Program-made: the position numbers and the translations under genes | Part shown: piece by piece, positions 33,827 through 42,353 of the stretch | How positions within the stretch are numbered: position 1 is the first letter of the stretch | Layout: each line of letters starts with the position of its first letter | NCBI RefSeq assembly: GCF_041261445.1 | Contig: NZ_JBGCCU010000024.1 | Coordinates: forward strand, 124,001 to 188,000 | Source: Catenulispora sp. EB89 | GTDB lineage: Bacteria; Actinomycetota; Actinomycetes; Streptomycetales; Catenulisporaceae | Length of the DNA: 64,000 nucleotides | Direction: 5' to 3' | Notes under the pieces: generated by a model | The model's input: the letters and a program-made list of their open reading frames with translations, nothing else | The model's database searches: none | What the model was told of the DNA's origin: nothing

Positions 33827-34959
33827 GTCCACGCCTCCCGCGCGACGAACGCCATCGCCTCATTACCAAGCGGTAGCCGAGCCCGGACGCGCCAGCCTCC
33901 CCCGGCCCACGGACCCGCGTCGAACCGGCCGCCGTACGCCGCGACCCGCTCCCGCATCCCCTCCACGCCACGCCCGCCGTTCACCGGCGTGCTCGCGCTC
34001 AAGCCGCCGGCGTCGCAGACCTCTACGTCGACGTAGTCCTCCCCCGCGCTCACCCGCACATGTGCGTCACCGCCGCCGGCGTGCTTCAGGGTGTTGGTCA
34101 GCGACTCCTGGACCACCCGGTAGACCGTCAGCTGAACCGCCGTCGGAAGCCCCGCCGCGTCGCCGTCGAACGCCAACCGGACCGGCAGGCCCGCCGCGCG
34201 GACCGTGCCGACGAGCTCTTCGAGCTGCGCGATCCCGGGCTGCGGATGGCGCGCCGCGTCGGGCTCGTCGTCGCGCAGGACCTCCAGGAAGCGCCGCATG
34301 TCGACGAGGGCCTGCCGTCCGGTCGTGGCCACCATCCCCATGGCGTCGGCGGCCTTGCCGGGGCCGGCCGCGGCCTTGGCGCCGTCGGCCAGCGTGACCA
34401 TCACCGACAGGCTGTGCGTGACGACGTCGTGCATCTCCCGCGCGATCCGCTCGCGTTCGGAGCGTGCGGCGCGGTCGGCGACGGCCTCCAGGTAGGCGCG
34501 GCGGCTTCGCACGTAGGCGCCGATCGCCGCGGCCGCGACCACCAGTCCGGCCATCCCGACCGCGGCCTCGACGACGGCCCAGCCCGAGGCGTGGTGCGGG
34601 ATGGCCCGGAGGCCGTCGAGCAGGACCAGGACGGACGCGATGCCGCCGGCGGCCGACACGGTCCGCAGATCGCGGTTCACGGCCACCAGATACAGCGCGA
34701 CCAGCAGCGCCGCATCGCCCGGCACGTTCAGCGGCGTCACGAGGTACTGCACGAAGACCATCGCGTACACGGCCGCGAACACGGCGACCGGCGAGCGGCG
34801 CCACCACAGCAACGGCAGCACCAGCCCGATCTGGAACACGATCAGGTACGGATTGCCGGAGAACACCGTCGGCGTGATGAAGATCGGCAGCAGAGCCGCC
34901 GCCGCGACCAGCGCCACGGTGATGGCGCCGGTGCGACGGCGGTCTTGGGGCGCTTTCAC
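33823..34959 (-). CDS. Sensor histidine kinase (HisKA_3 type)
   Basis: This 378-residue protein has about four to six membrane helices in residues 12-150. The dimerisation/phosphoacceptor motif ERERIAREMHDVVTHSLSVM follows, with H177. The ATPase domain shows VVQESLTNTLKHA and GRGVEGMRERVAAYGG. No large extracellular loop is seen, as in the intramembrane-sensing kinases that monitor antibiotics or transporters. It overlaps the permease gene before it and the response regulator after it by four bases each. Confidence 0.92.
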   Translation of the reverse strand: MKAPQDRRRTGAITVALVAAAALLPIFITPTVFSGNPYLIVFQIGLVLPLLWWRRSPVAVFAAVYAMVFVQYLVTPLNVPGDAALLVALYLVAVNRDLRTVSAAGGIASVLVLLDGLRAIPHHASGWAVVEAAVGMAGLVVAAAAIGAYVRSRRAYLEAVADRAARSERERIAREMHDVVTHSLSVMVTLADGAKAAAGPGKAADAMGMVATTGRQALVDMRRFLEVLRDDEPDAARHPQPGIAQLEELVGTVRAAGLPVRLAFDGDAAGLPTAVQLTVYRVVQESLTNTLKHAGGGDAHVRVSAGEDYVDVEVCDAGGLSASTPVNGGRGVEGMRERVAAYGGRFDAGPWAGGGWRVRARLPLGNEAMAFVAREAWT

Positions 34960-35759
34960 GCGTCGCGCCTCTTAAGCAGCACGGCGGCCACGGCGAACGT
35001 GCCGGCGACGTACAGCGCGAACAATCCCGTTCCAGGCCACGGATACAGCGTATGCGGCGTGTGGTAGAGCCGGGTGATGTCGGTCCCGGCGTTGCTCGGC
35101 AGGTACGGCGCGATGGCGTTGTACCAGTCGTCGGGAAGGCCGCGGGCGCTGAGCGGCAGGATCGTGAGGATGCCCGTCAGGCACGAGATCCCGCCGGGTG
35201 TCGAGCGCACCAGGGCGCCGAGGGCCAGGCCGAACAAGCCGGCGAGCGTCACGTAGAGCGCGGTGCCGAAGATCTCGCGCGCCACGCCTGGCGACGACAA
35301 CGTGGTCCCGATGTGCCTCCCGGCGAGCATCGCCTGCCCGGCGTAGAACGCGCCGAGGCTCGCGACGACGCTGAGTACGAGGGCCGCGACGCCGAAGACC
35401 ACCGCCTTCGCTTCCAGCACCGGCCAGCGTTTGGGCACGGCGCCGAGCGTGGCGCGGATCATCCCGGACGAGTACTCGCCGGTGACCGTCAGCACGCCGA
35501 GGACGCCGATCGAGAGCTGGGAGAAGGTGAAGCCGATCTGGCTCCAGCCGGCCGGATCCCAGCGCGCTTTCAGGTCTGGGGACATCGAGGCGTAGTGATT
35601 GGACTGGCCCCAGCAGGTGACGATCCCGAGGGCGATCATCACGACGACGGTCAGGGCGCCGGTGATGTAGGTGGAGCGGATGGTGCTGATTTTGAGCCAT
35701 TCCGAGTGCAGCACTCGCCTTTGGGTGATCCGGCCACGGAACGGGGTCGCGACGGTCAT
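34956..35759 (-). CDS. ABC-2 type transporter permease
   Basis: This 267-residue protein has six hydrophobic helices and the ABC-2 pattern TGEYSSGMIRATLGAVPKR after the second helix. Together with the adjacent ATPase it would form an exporter for a lipid, peptide or drug. It is translationally coupled on both sides (ATGA overlaps). Confidence 0.9.
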   Translation of the reverse strand: MTVATPFRGRITQRRVLHSEWLKISTIRSTYITGALTVVVMIALGIVTCWGQSNHYASMSPDLKARWDPAGWSQIGFTFSQLSIGVLGVLTVTGEYSSGMIRATLGAVPKRWPVLEAKAVVFGVAALVLSVVASLGAFYAGQAMLAGRHIGTTLSSPGVAREIFGTALYVTLAGLFGLALGALVRSTPGGISCLTGILTILPLSARGLPDDWYNAIAPYLPSNAGTDITRLYHTPHTLYPWPGTGLFALYVAGTFAVAAVLLKRRDA

Positions 35760-36679
35760 GAGACGGCCTGGTATTCGGTGGCGTCCTTGGTCTGTTCCAT
35801 GAACGCTTCCTCCAACGACGCGACGTGGTCAGTGAGCTGATACAGGGTGATCTGGAGCTCGGCGGCGATGCGGCCGATCCGCTCGCTGGTGAGGCCGGAG
35901 ACAATCAGATCTCTGTTTTCGTCGTCGGCGATGGTGACGGTGACGGTGACGTCGGCGCCGGCGCCGGCCAGGCGGTCCCTCAGCCGTGCGGCGTCGGGGG
36001 TGCGGACCAGGACCGTGTTCTTGGCCGAGCGCCTGATGAACTCGGCGACCGAGCAGTCCGCGATCAGCCGTCCCCGGCCGATGACGACGAGGTGGTCGGC
36101 GGTGAGGGCCATCTCGGACATCAGGTGGCTGGAGACGAACACGGTGCGGCCCTCGGCGGCCAGCCCCTTCAGCAGGGTCCTGATCCACAGCACGCCCTCG
36201 GGGTCGAGGCCGTTCACCGGCTCGTCGAGGATCAGCGTGGCCGGGTCGCCGAGGAGAGCGGCGGCGATGCCGAGGCGCTGGGCCATGCCGAGGGAGAAGC
36301 CGCCGGCTCGGCGGTTCGCCGCCGAGGGCAGGCCGACGAGGTCGATCACTTCGTCGACGCGTGCGGCGGGGATGCCGTGCGTGGCGGCCAGGGTGCGGAG
36401 GTGGTTGCGGGCCGAACGTCCCGGGTGGATCGCGCGGGCCTCCAGCATCGCGCCGACTTCGTGCAGGGGCGCGGGGTGGTCGGCGTAGGAGCGGCCGTCG
36501 ACGGTGGCACGGCCCGCGGTCGGGGCGTCCAGGCCGATGAGCATGCGCATGGTGGTGGACTTGCCGGCACCGTTCGGGCCGAGGAAGCCGGTCACGGTTC
36601 CGGGGCGGACGGAGAAGGTCAGATGGTCGACGGCTTTGGTGCGGCCGTAGCACTTCGTCAGCGAGATGGCTTCGAGCAC
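35756..36679 (-). CDS. ABC transporter ATP-binding protein
   Basis: This 307-residue ATPase has Walker A GPNGAGKST, signature FSLGMAQRL (a variant of LSGGQ) and Walker B LILDEPVNGLD. The C-terminal extension of about 80 residues is typical of drug or bacteriocin export ATPases (CcmA/NatA-like). It is the first gene of the ABC, permease, kinase and regulator operon. A long palindrome (36744-36769) lies 65 bases upstream of its start. Confidence 0.92.
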   Translation of the reverse strand: MLEAISLTKCYGRTKAVDHLTFSVRPGTVTGFLGPNGAGKSTTMRMLIGLDAPTAGRATVDGRSYADHPAPLHEVGAMLEARAIHPGRSARNHLRTLAATHGIPAARVDEVIDLVGLPSAANRRAGGFSLGMAQRLGIAAALLGDPATLILDEPVNGLDPEGVLWIRTLLKGLAAEGRTVFVSSHLMSEMALTADHLVVIGRGRLIADCSVAEFIRRSAKNTVLVRTPDAARLRDRLAGAGADVTVTVTIADDENRDLIVSGLTSERIGRIAAELQITLYQLTDHVASLEEAFMEQTKDATEYQAVS

Positions 36680-36743
36680 GAGCCCACGCTAAATTCCGGC
36701 CGCCGGCCGGCACGAGATCCCGCGGGAGGAGATCGCGGGGGCG

Positions 36744-36769
36744 GCTTCTCACCCCGTGGGGTGAGAAGC
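36744..36769. promoter_or_regulatory. 26-base near-perfect palindrome in a divergent gap
   Basis: GCTTCTCACCCC and GGGGTGAGAAGC are perfect 12-base arms around GT. It lies between the ABC operon and the divergent gene at 36843 and looks like a strong dimer operator. Downstream are two direct repeats beginning GATTCGG (near 36800 and 36819). Confidence 0.5.
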
Positions 36770-36842
36770 ATAAGACCGAGCAAATCGGGTAAGGCCACTG
36801 ATTCGGTAGAAAGACCGATTCGGCAGGAAGGAGCCTGATCCG

Positions 36843-37958
36843 ATGACGATCGACGACCATCTCGACACCCGGCCGTCCGACCAGGAGCTGCAGGAGCTGC
36901 AACGGCTGCTGACCGGCGGGGTCCCGGAGCCGTCGTTCGCCCATCTGGTGCGGATGAGCGACGACACCGGGCTGTTCGAGCACGCGCGGGGGCCGATCCC
37001 CAAGCGCTGGCACGGCTACTGCGTGGACGACGTGACGCGGGGGCTGATCGTGATCTGCCGCGAGCCCGATCCGTCGGACCAACTGGTCCGGCTCGCGGAG
37101 ATCTACCTGGCGTTCCTGCTGCACGCGCAGGACCGCGAACGCGGCTTCCACAACCGGATGGGCCTGGACCGGGTGTGGCACGACGAGCCGGAGACCGGCG
37201 AGTGGTGGGGGCGCGGGGTGTGGGCGCTCGGGACGGCGGCCAACCGCGGGCCCACGCCGTGGATCCGCGCGGTGGCACTGGAACGCTTCGACGACGGCGC
37301 GAAACTGCGCGCGGGCCTGGGGCCGCAGAGCCGCCTGAACCACGCGATGGCCTACGCCGCCCTCGGCGCGGCCGAAGTCGCCGAGGCCCACCCGGGCCAC
37401 CCGGCGGCACTGAGCGTCCTCGCCGACGCGGCCGTCACCATCGGCCGCCCGGCACCGGACCCCGCGTGGCCCTGGCCCGAGCCGCGCCTGGAGTACGGAG
37501 ACCCGGCGCTGCCCGAGGCGCTCATCGCCGCGGGCCAGCACACCGGCGACGAAACCCTGCTGCGCGACGGCCTGGGCCTGCTGGAGTGGCTGCTCACCCT
37601 GTCGACCCGCGACGGACACCTCTCACCGACCCCGGCCGGCGGCTGGTCCCTGGGCGACCCGCGCCCGGCGTACCACCAGCAGCCGATCGAGGCCGCGGCG
37701 TACGCCGACGCGTGCGCGCGGGCGTACACCGCCACGCGCGACCGCAAGTGGCTGACCGGCGTCCGGATGTCGGTCGACTGGTTCCTCGGCGTGAACGACA
37801 GCGGGATCCCGATGATCGACGATGCGACCGGAGGCTGCTTCGACGGCCTGGGACTGGACTGGCGGAACCCGAATCAGGGTGCGGAGTCGACAATCGCGCT
37901 GATCTCGACGCTGCAGCACGCCCGATGGCTGGAGCGGATACCGGCCGAAGCGGCTTGA
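36843..37958 (+). CDS. Alpha/alpha-barrel glycan-related protein
   Basis: This 371-residue cytoplasmic protein is rich in tryptophan and aromatic residues, with helical repeats suggestive of an (alpha/alpha)6 toroid. Distinctive motifs are RWHGYCVDDVTRGLIV near 56-71, FHNRMGLDRVW and EWWGRGVWALG. Proteins with the GYCVDDxxRxL motif are common beside glycosyltransferases or mannoside phosphorylases and are usually annotated as glycosyltransferase-like. The catalytic role is not established. The GGAAGGAG ribosome site lies just before the ATG. Confidence 0.7.
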   Translation: MTIDDHLDTRPSDQELQELQRLLTGGVPEPSFAHLVRMSDDTGLFEHARGPIPKRWHGYCVDDVTRGLIVICREPDPSDQLVRLAEIYLAFLLHAQDRERGFHNRMGLDRVWHDEPETGEWWGRGVWALGTAANRGPTPWIRAVALERFDDGAKLRAGLGPQSRLNHAMAYAALGAAEVAEAHPGHPAALSVLADAAVTIGRPAPDPAWPWPEPRLEYGDPALPEALIAAGQHTGDETLLRDGLGLLEWLLTLSTRDGHLSPTPAGGWSLGDPRPAYHQQPIEAAAYADACARAYTATRDRKWLTGVRMSVDWFLGVNDSGIPMIDDATGGCFDGLGLDWRNPNQGAESTIALISTLQHARWLERIPAEAA

Positions 37959-38136
37959 TGCGGGATGGCATGTATGACGGTTACGGCATAACGATGGCGT
38001 TCTGACTGTGATGTGAAGGTATCCGGACGAGGAGAAGCGCGGTGCGTGAGGTGCGGTGAGGCGGCGGGGCTTCGCTGTGACGTGCGGATCGGGTCGGGTC
38101 GGCAAGGGCGCCGGGCGGCCCGATTTCGTTTTGCGG

Positions 38137-38705
38137 TCACGGAGGTGGGGTCGGATGCCAGGTGGCTTGGATCGCATGGTGGAGATCGACGACGAGCGGC
38201 CACAGCGCGAGGTCGGCATCAGTGAGTGATGCGCGGCGGCGGTAGGCGGTAAGGAAGCGCTCGCCTACGGTGTCGCGGTCAGCGGGAGGGCAGGCGTCCG
38301 TGACGAACAGGTGCCAGGTGGCGACGTCGAAGAGCAGCGGGCCGCGGCTGGGGGTGCCCCAGTCGATGAGCGCGGGAGCGTCATGGGCATCGGGGCCGAC
38401 CGAAGTGACGAGGATCTCCGGAGACGGGTCGCCATAGAGCGTGCCGACCGGAAGGGGCTTCTCGGCCAGGGCGTCGAGTAGCGCCGGGGGATGCCAGCAG
38501 CGTCCAAGAACGCTGCGATGCGCAGCCCGGGCTCGACGTGCTCGGGGCCGTCGAAGGTCAGCTTCGCGACGTGGGCACCCGCCGGGGTGTCGATGCGCCA
38601 CACCAGGGCTCGGTCGCCGAGGTCGGTGAGGTCGGCGCCGATTCGCGGCGTGGGGAGCGGCCAGTGGCGCAGCAGGTCGCCGATGCGGGCGCGCCAAGCG
38701 GTCAC
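38137..38705 (-). pseudogene. Frameshifted phosphotransferase-like gene
   Basis: The GTG at 38705 overlaps the MarR stop (GTGA) and opens an N-lobe with HVAKLTFDGPEHVEPG. The frame then continues into non-homologous sequence. Family-like sequence resumes in another frame: LLDALAEKPLPVG, TLYGDPSPEILV (HGDxxxxN-like loop) and ALIDWG. The two halves meet at a run of five C (minus strand, near 38498), and one extra C would join them. Even when joined, the product is about 189 residues, shorter than usual for aminoglycoside phosphotransferase relatives. It is either a pseudogene, a sequencing error or a slippage site. Confidence 0.65.
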
Positions 38706-39193
38706 GCGTCCCGCAGTTCGCCGACGGCGGCCTCGTAGGCCAGCAGGGTGTCGACGACGGTGCGGCGTTCGGCGGGGGTCAGGGGTGCCAGGGCGCGGCG
38801 CCAGGCTTCGGCGCCGGGGGCGAGCCAGGTTTCGATGGCGGGGCGGGCTTCGGGGGTGATGCTGATGATGCGGCGGCGGCGGTCGGTGTCGTCCTCGGTG
38901 CGGCGCAGGACGGCTTTGCGGCTGAGGTCGGCGATCAGGAGGCTGGCGGTCGTCGGCGCCAGTTGGAGGCGCGCCGCCAGGTCGTTGACCGTCATGGGGC
39001 CGTCCAGGAGGAGGAACACCAGGAGCGACAGGTGGCGGGGGCCGAGGGTGAGGTCGGCGAGTTCCGGGGGCGGGGGGATGCGTTTGGCGCGGGCGACCAG
39101 GCGTGGCATCAGGAGGAGGAGGTCGCGGACGGCTTCTTCGAGGCCTAATTCGGAGGTCTCGGGGGCCTCGGGTGGCTTCGGGGCGGTGGACAC
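38702..39193 (-). CDS. MarR-family regulator
   Basis: The GTG at 39193 has AAGGAG in good position (AAGGAGAACCGCTGCCGTG), giving 163 residues. The winged helix shows MTVNDLAARLQLAPTTASLL and the wing RRTEDDTDRRRRIISITPEA. It is divergent from the NmrA-like oxidoreductase, and a perfect palindrome (39212-39229) lies between them, so it likely represses both genes. The phosphotransferase pseudogene is coupled to its stop. Confidence 0.88.
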   Translation of the reverse strand: MSTAPKPPEAPETSELGLEEAVRDLLLLMPRLVARAKRIPPPPELADLTLGPRHLSLLVFLLLDGPMTVNDLAARLQLAPTTASLLIADLSRKAVLRRTEDDTDRRRRIISITPEARPAIETWLAPGAEAWRRALAPLTPAERRTVVDTLLAYEAAVGELRDA

Positions 39194-39211
39194 GGCAGCG
39201 GTTCTCCTTTT

Positions 39212-39229
39212 ATCTTTGAGAGCAAAGAT
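39212..39229. promoter_or_regulatory. MarR operator
   Basis: ATCTTTG-AGAG-CAAAGAT is a perfect seven-base inverted repeat of MarR operator size, in the 84-base gap between the divergent marR-like and nmrA-like genes. It stands out because it is AT-rich in very GC-rich DNA. Confidence 0.65.
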
Positions 39230-39277
39230 GTTTTGTTGTACAGGGCATTTGCCCATCGTATCCAGGGGAGTCCAGCC

Positions 39278-40081
39278 ATGACCGTCCTCGTCACCGGCGC
39301 GCGCGGGAACATCGCCAGTCGCATCGTGGCCCGGCTGCACGCCGCCGGGCAGCAGGTTCGCGCAGCGGCGCGCGACGACCTCGACCTGACGGACGCCGAC
39401 GGCTTCGACGACGCGGTGAAGGGGGTCGACACCGTCTTCCTCTACGCGACCCGGGGCAGCGCGGCGGCGTTTCTGAGCGCGGCGCGGGAGGCAGGCGTAC
39501 GTCACGTGGTCTTCCTGTCCTCGCCGGCGTCCTACGAAGCCGTCGAGTTCCGTGGGCCGATCGGACGGATCCACCGCGCGGCCGAGCGGACTCTGGACGA
39601 GTCAGGGCTCGATCACACGATCCTCTACCCCGGCTGGCTCGCCACGAATGCCCGGCGGGACTGGGGAGCGGCCATCCGCGCCGGGGAAGCGGTGGAGCTC
39701 CCGTATCCGGCGGCGCAGTGCGTCCCCATTCACCCGGACGACGTCGCGGAAGTAGCCGTCGACCTGTTGCTGAACGACACCCACCGAGGACGCATGCAGA
39801 TCCTGACCGGGCCGGAATCGATACGACTCGACGACGCCGTCGCGACCGTCGGCGCCGTCATGGGCCGCACGATTCCGGTCCGCGAAATCACCCGCGAAGA
39901 CGCACTCGCGCGCCGCGAACCCTGGCTGGCCGCCGAAATCCTGGACTCGCTCCTCGACAGCGCGGCAGCCGCGGTCGGCCGTCCGGCGCCGATCACCAAC
40001 ACCGTCGAGCGGATCACCGGGCATCCGGCACGGTCACTGCGGGAGTGGGTCGTCGAGAACCGCGCGGACTTCGAGGGCTGA
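39278..40081 (+). CDS. NmrA-like NAD(P)-binding oxidoreductase
   Basis: The ATG at 39278 follows AGGGGAG, giving 267 residues. The Rossmann start is VLVTGARGNIASRIVARL, the GxxGxxG type of the atypical SDR/NmrA group. YPGWLATNARRDW and IHPDDVAEVAVDLL are typical of quinone-reductase-like QOR2/YtfG relatives. It may reduce or sense redox-active quinones under control of the divergent MarR. Confidence 0.85.
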   Translation: MTVLVTGARGNIASRIVARLHAAGQQVRAAARDDLDLTDADGFDDAVKGVDTVFLYATRGSAAAFLSAAREAGVRHVVFLSSPASYEAVEFRGPIGRIHRAAERTLDESGLDHTILYPGWLATNARRDWGAAIRAGEAVELPYPAAQCVPIHPDDVAEVAVDLLLNDTHRGRMQILTGPESIRLDDAVATVGAVMGRTIPVREITREDALARREPWLAAEILDSLLDSAAAAVGRPAPITNTVERITGHPARSLREWVVENRADFEG

Positions 40082-40110
40082 TACCACGGATATCGGAAGG
40101 GGAAGAAGGA

Positions 40111-40647
40111 CTACTCCGACTCGAACGAGTAGAACAGCGTGTCGTTGTAGAACGAGTAGAAGTGCTCCCGCCACCGCCCCCGCGCGACCGCCAGCCACTC
40201 GGCGTTCTCGCCGGCGATCGCGGCCTCGGCCTGGGCGGCGAGGGAGGGGATGTGCTCCACGACCAGCCGGTCGATGGCCGCCTCCGCCGGCTCGTCGTCC
40301 ATGTCCAGGATCTCGCCGGCCTCCAGCAGGAAGTACTTCGCGCGCTGCTTGTCCAGCTGCGCCTTGGTCGTGGCGACCACCGACTCGAAGTCCTGCTCCT
40401 CCGCGACCTCTTCCCCCACCACCCGCAGCAGCTCCATTAACAGCGCCGCCCCGCGGTCGTAGTCCCCGGCCACCCCGGTGCGCCGGCCCCAGATCATCGA
40501 GGGGACCACGCGGGTGTCGAAGCTGACCAGCAGCAGGTGGGCCAGCGGGATGCTCCAGTTGTGCTCGGAGATGCCCACCACCGGGTCGGGGCGTCCGTCT
40601 TCGGTGGGCAGCGTGTTCGCTGCGAACAGGTGGGAACGGTTTGCCAT
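40111..40647 (-). CDS. Conserved hypothetical protein (DUF7822-like)
   Basis: The start is the ATG at 40647, giving 178 residues and the characteristic opening MANRSHLFAANTLP, then GISEHNWSIPLAHLLLVS. Proteins with this opening are widespread and of unknown function. The C-terminus (FYSFYNDTLFYSFESE) is acidic and aromatic. Codon 70 is TTA, the rare leucine codon. No strong ribosome site is seen. It ends 29 bases from the convergent NmrA-like gene. Confidence 0.7.
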   Translation of the reverse strand: MANRSHLFAANTLPTEDGRPDPVVGISEHNWSIPLAHLLLVSFDTRVVPSMIWGRRTGVAGDYDRGAALLMELLRVVGEEVAEEQDFESVVATTKAQLDKQRAKYFLLEAGEILDMDDEPAEAAIDRLVVEHIPSLAAQAEAAIAGENAEWLAVARGRWREHFYSFYNDTLFYSFESE

Positions 40648-40780
40648 GGCCGCGACCGTAACAGGGGTGGCGGACAGCCGAAAGGGGGCTTTCGTCGGCA
40701 TTCGTCGGCACCGGCCGGTCGAACGCGGTTGGCACGCTGGTCACATCCCGGCCGCGCACCGCTCGCGCCGCTCCGGTAAG

Positions 40781-40794
40781 TTGGTCTATACCAA
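40781..40794 (+). promoter_or_regulatory. DasR-responsive element (dre) upstream of nagB
   Basis: TTGGTCTATACCAA contains TGGTCTATACCA, which differs at one position from the core of the known dre consensus TGGTCTAGACCA. It lies 54 bases before the nagB start. In streptomycetes DasR, a GntR-family repressor released by glucosamine 6-phosphate, binds such sites upstream of nagB. Confidence 0.75.
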
Positions 40795-40847
40795 TGCATC
40801 AGCCGTACCGGATACCGCCCAATGCCAGCCATCGCCGAGGGGTCGCC

Positions 40848-41630
40848 ATGGAAGTCGTCATCGTCGCGGACGCCGCAGCTCAAGGCGAACTCGTCGCCTC
40901 GGCCGTCGCGCACCTGATCGCCCGCAAGCCCGACGCGCTGTTCGGCGTCGCCACCGGCTCCACGCCGCTGCCGGTGTACCAGGCGCTGGCCGCGAAGACC
41001 GCCGCCGGGCAGGTGGACGTCAGCCGCCTGAAGGTGTGCCAGCTCGACGAGTACGTGGGCCTGCCCGCCGGGCACCCGGAGTCCTACCGCGAAGTGCTCA
41101 AGCGCGAGGTGCTGGCGCCGCTGGGCATCGGCGACGCGGCGTTCCTGGGCCCGGACGGCAGCGCTGAGGACCTGCCGGCCGCCTGCGCCGCGTACGAGCA
41201 GCAGCTCGCCGACGCCGGCGGCGTGGACCTGCAGCTGCTAGGCATCGGCACCGACGGCCACATCGGCTTCAACGAGCCGGTCTCCTCGCTCGCCTCGCGC
41301 ACCCGCATCAAGACCCTGACGGAGCGCACCCGGGTGGACAACGCCCGGTTCTTCAACGGCCTGGACGAGGTGCCCCGGCACGTCATCACCCAGGGCATCG
41401 GCACCATCCTGCAGGCCCGGCACCTGGTGCTGCTGGCCACCGGCGCGGGCAAGGCCGAGGCGGTCGCCGCGACCGTCGAGGGCCCGGTGTCGAGCATGGT
41501 GCCGGCCTCGGCGCTGCAGCTGCACCCGCACGCTACCGTGGTCGTGGACGAGGCTGCCGCGCAGCAGCTGAAGCTGGTGGACTACTACAAGGCGACCTAC
41601 GCGTCGAAGCCGGTGTGGCAGGGGCTCTGA
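40848..41630 (+). CDS. nagB: Glucosamine-6-phosphate deaminase
   Basis: The ATG at 40848 follows GAGGGG and gives 260 residues, close to the usual 260-270. ATGSTPLPVYQAL, QLDEYVGLPAGHPESYREVL (catalytic Asp-Glu) and GIGTDGHIGFNEPVSSL (catalytic His) are diagnostic. It converts glucosamine 6-phosphate to fructose 6-phosphate and ammonia, the last step in using chitin-derived amino sugars. A DasR-like operator is directly upstream. No other nag genes are adjacent. Confidence 0.95.
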   Translation: MEVVIVADAAAQGELVASAVAHLIARKPDALFGVATGSTPLPVYQALAAKTAAGQVDVSRLKVCQLDEYVGLPAGHPESYREVLKREVLAPLGIGDAAFLGPDGSAEDLPAACAAYEQQLADAGGVDLQLLGIGTDGHIGFNEPVSSLASRTRIKTLTERTRVDNARFFNGLDEVPRHVITQGIGTILQARHLVLLATGAGKAEAVAATVEGPVSSMVPASALQLHPHATVVVDEAAAQQLKLVDYYKATYASKPVWQGL

Positions 41631-41701
41631 GGCCGCCGGGCTGAGACGGCTCCGGCCTGATTCGGGTTCAGGCTCGGCCGGTTCGCCGGAGAGGGGCTGC
41701 A

Positions 41702-42307
41702 ATGCGACGAATCCCCGAGGCGGCGTACACCGCTCAGCCGTGGCTGGTCCACGAGATCACGGACGACTTCCGGCTGGAGGACGTCTGGGAGCTGCCGGCC
41801 GCCGGCGGCGGCCCGGACGACTTCCCCAAGCTGCTGGCGGTGTTCGACGCCGGGCTGGAGCACGAGGCGTCGCTGCCGACGCGGCTGCTGTTCTGGCTGC
41901 GGTTCAAGATCGGCGCGGTGCTGCGCCTGGACCGGCGCGCCGGCGGGCTCGGGACCCGGGTGCCGTCGCTGCGGGACCGGCTGCCGGCGGAGCTCCGGGA
42001 CGCTCCGCCGCCGCTGCCGAGTAAGGGCTCTGAGTTCACGTTCCTCTACGAGCGCGACAACGAGCGCGCGATGGAGATCGCCAACGGCACGATGCACGGG
42101 GTCCTGCACATCGGCTGGGTCCCCGACGGCCGGGGCGGGTGGCGCGGACAGCTCGCGGTGCTGGTGAAGCCGAACGGCCGATTCGGGGCCGCGTACATGG
42201 CGTTCATCAAGCCCTTCCGGCACCTGATCGTCTACCCGGCGCTGGGGCGCGCCTGGGACCGGCGGTGGCGGGCATTAAACGAGACGGGCCGTCTCGACAA
42301 GGGGTAA
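41702..42307 (+). CDS. DUF2867-family protein
   Basis: This 201-residue protein contains PWLVHEITDDFRLEDVWELP and FTFLYERDNERAMEIANGTM. FIKPFRHLIVYPALGRAWDRRW is at the C-terminus, as in DUF2867 proteins, which are often fused to NmrA-like domains elsewhere. Function is unknown. A TTA leucine codon occurs near the end (42275-42277), next to a 17-base palindrome. GGAGAGGGG precedes the ATG. Confidence 0.8.
   Translation: MRRIPEAAYTAQPWLVHEITDDFRLEDVWELPAAGGGPDDFPKLLAVFDAGLEHEASLPTRLLFWLRFKIGAVLRLDRRAGGLGTRVPSLRDRLPAELRDAPPPLPSKGSEFTFLYERDNERAMEIANGTMHGVLHIGWVPDGRGGWRGQLAVLVKPNGRFGAAYMAFIKPFRHLIVYPALGRAWDRRWRALNETGRLDKG
42280..42296. promoter_or_regulatory. Candidate TetR-type operator
   Basis: CGAGACGG-G-CCGTCTCG is a perfect 17-base palindrome at the end of the DUF2867 gene, 57 bases before the SDR start. 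TAAACT at 42306-42311 could be a -10. No TetR gene for it lies nearby. Confidence 0.45.
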
Positions 42308-42353
42308 ACTGGGTCCCGCACACCTCATTGACGTCCGTTTAGGAGTCCGTGCC

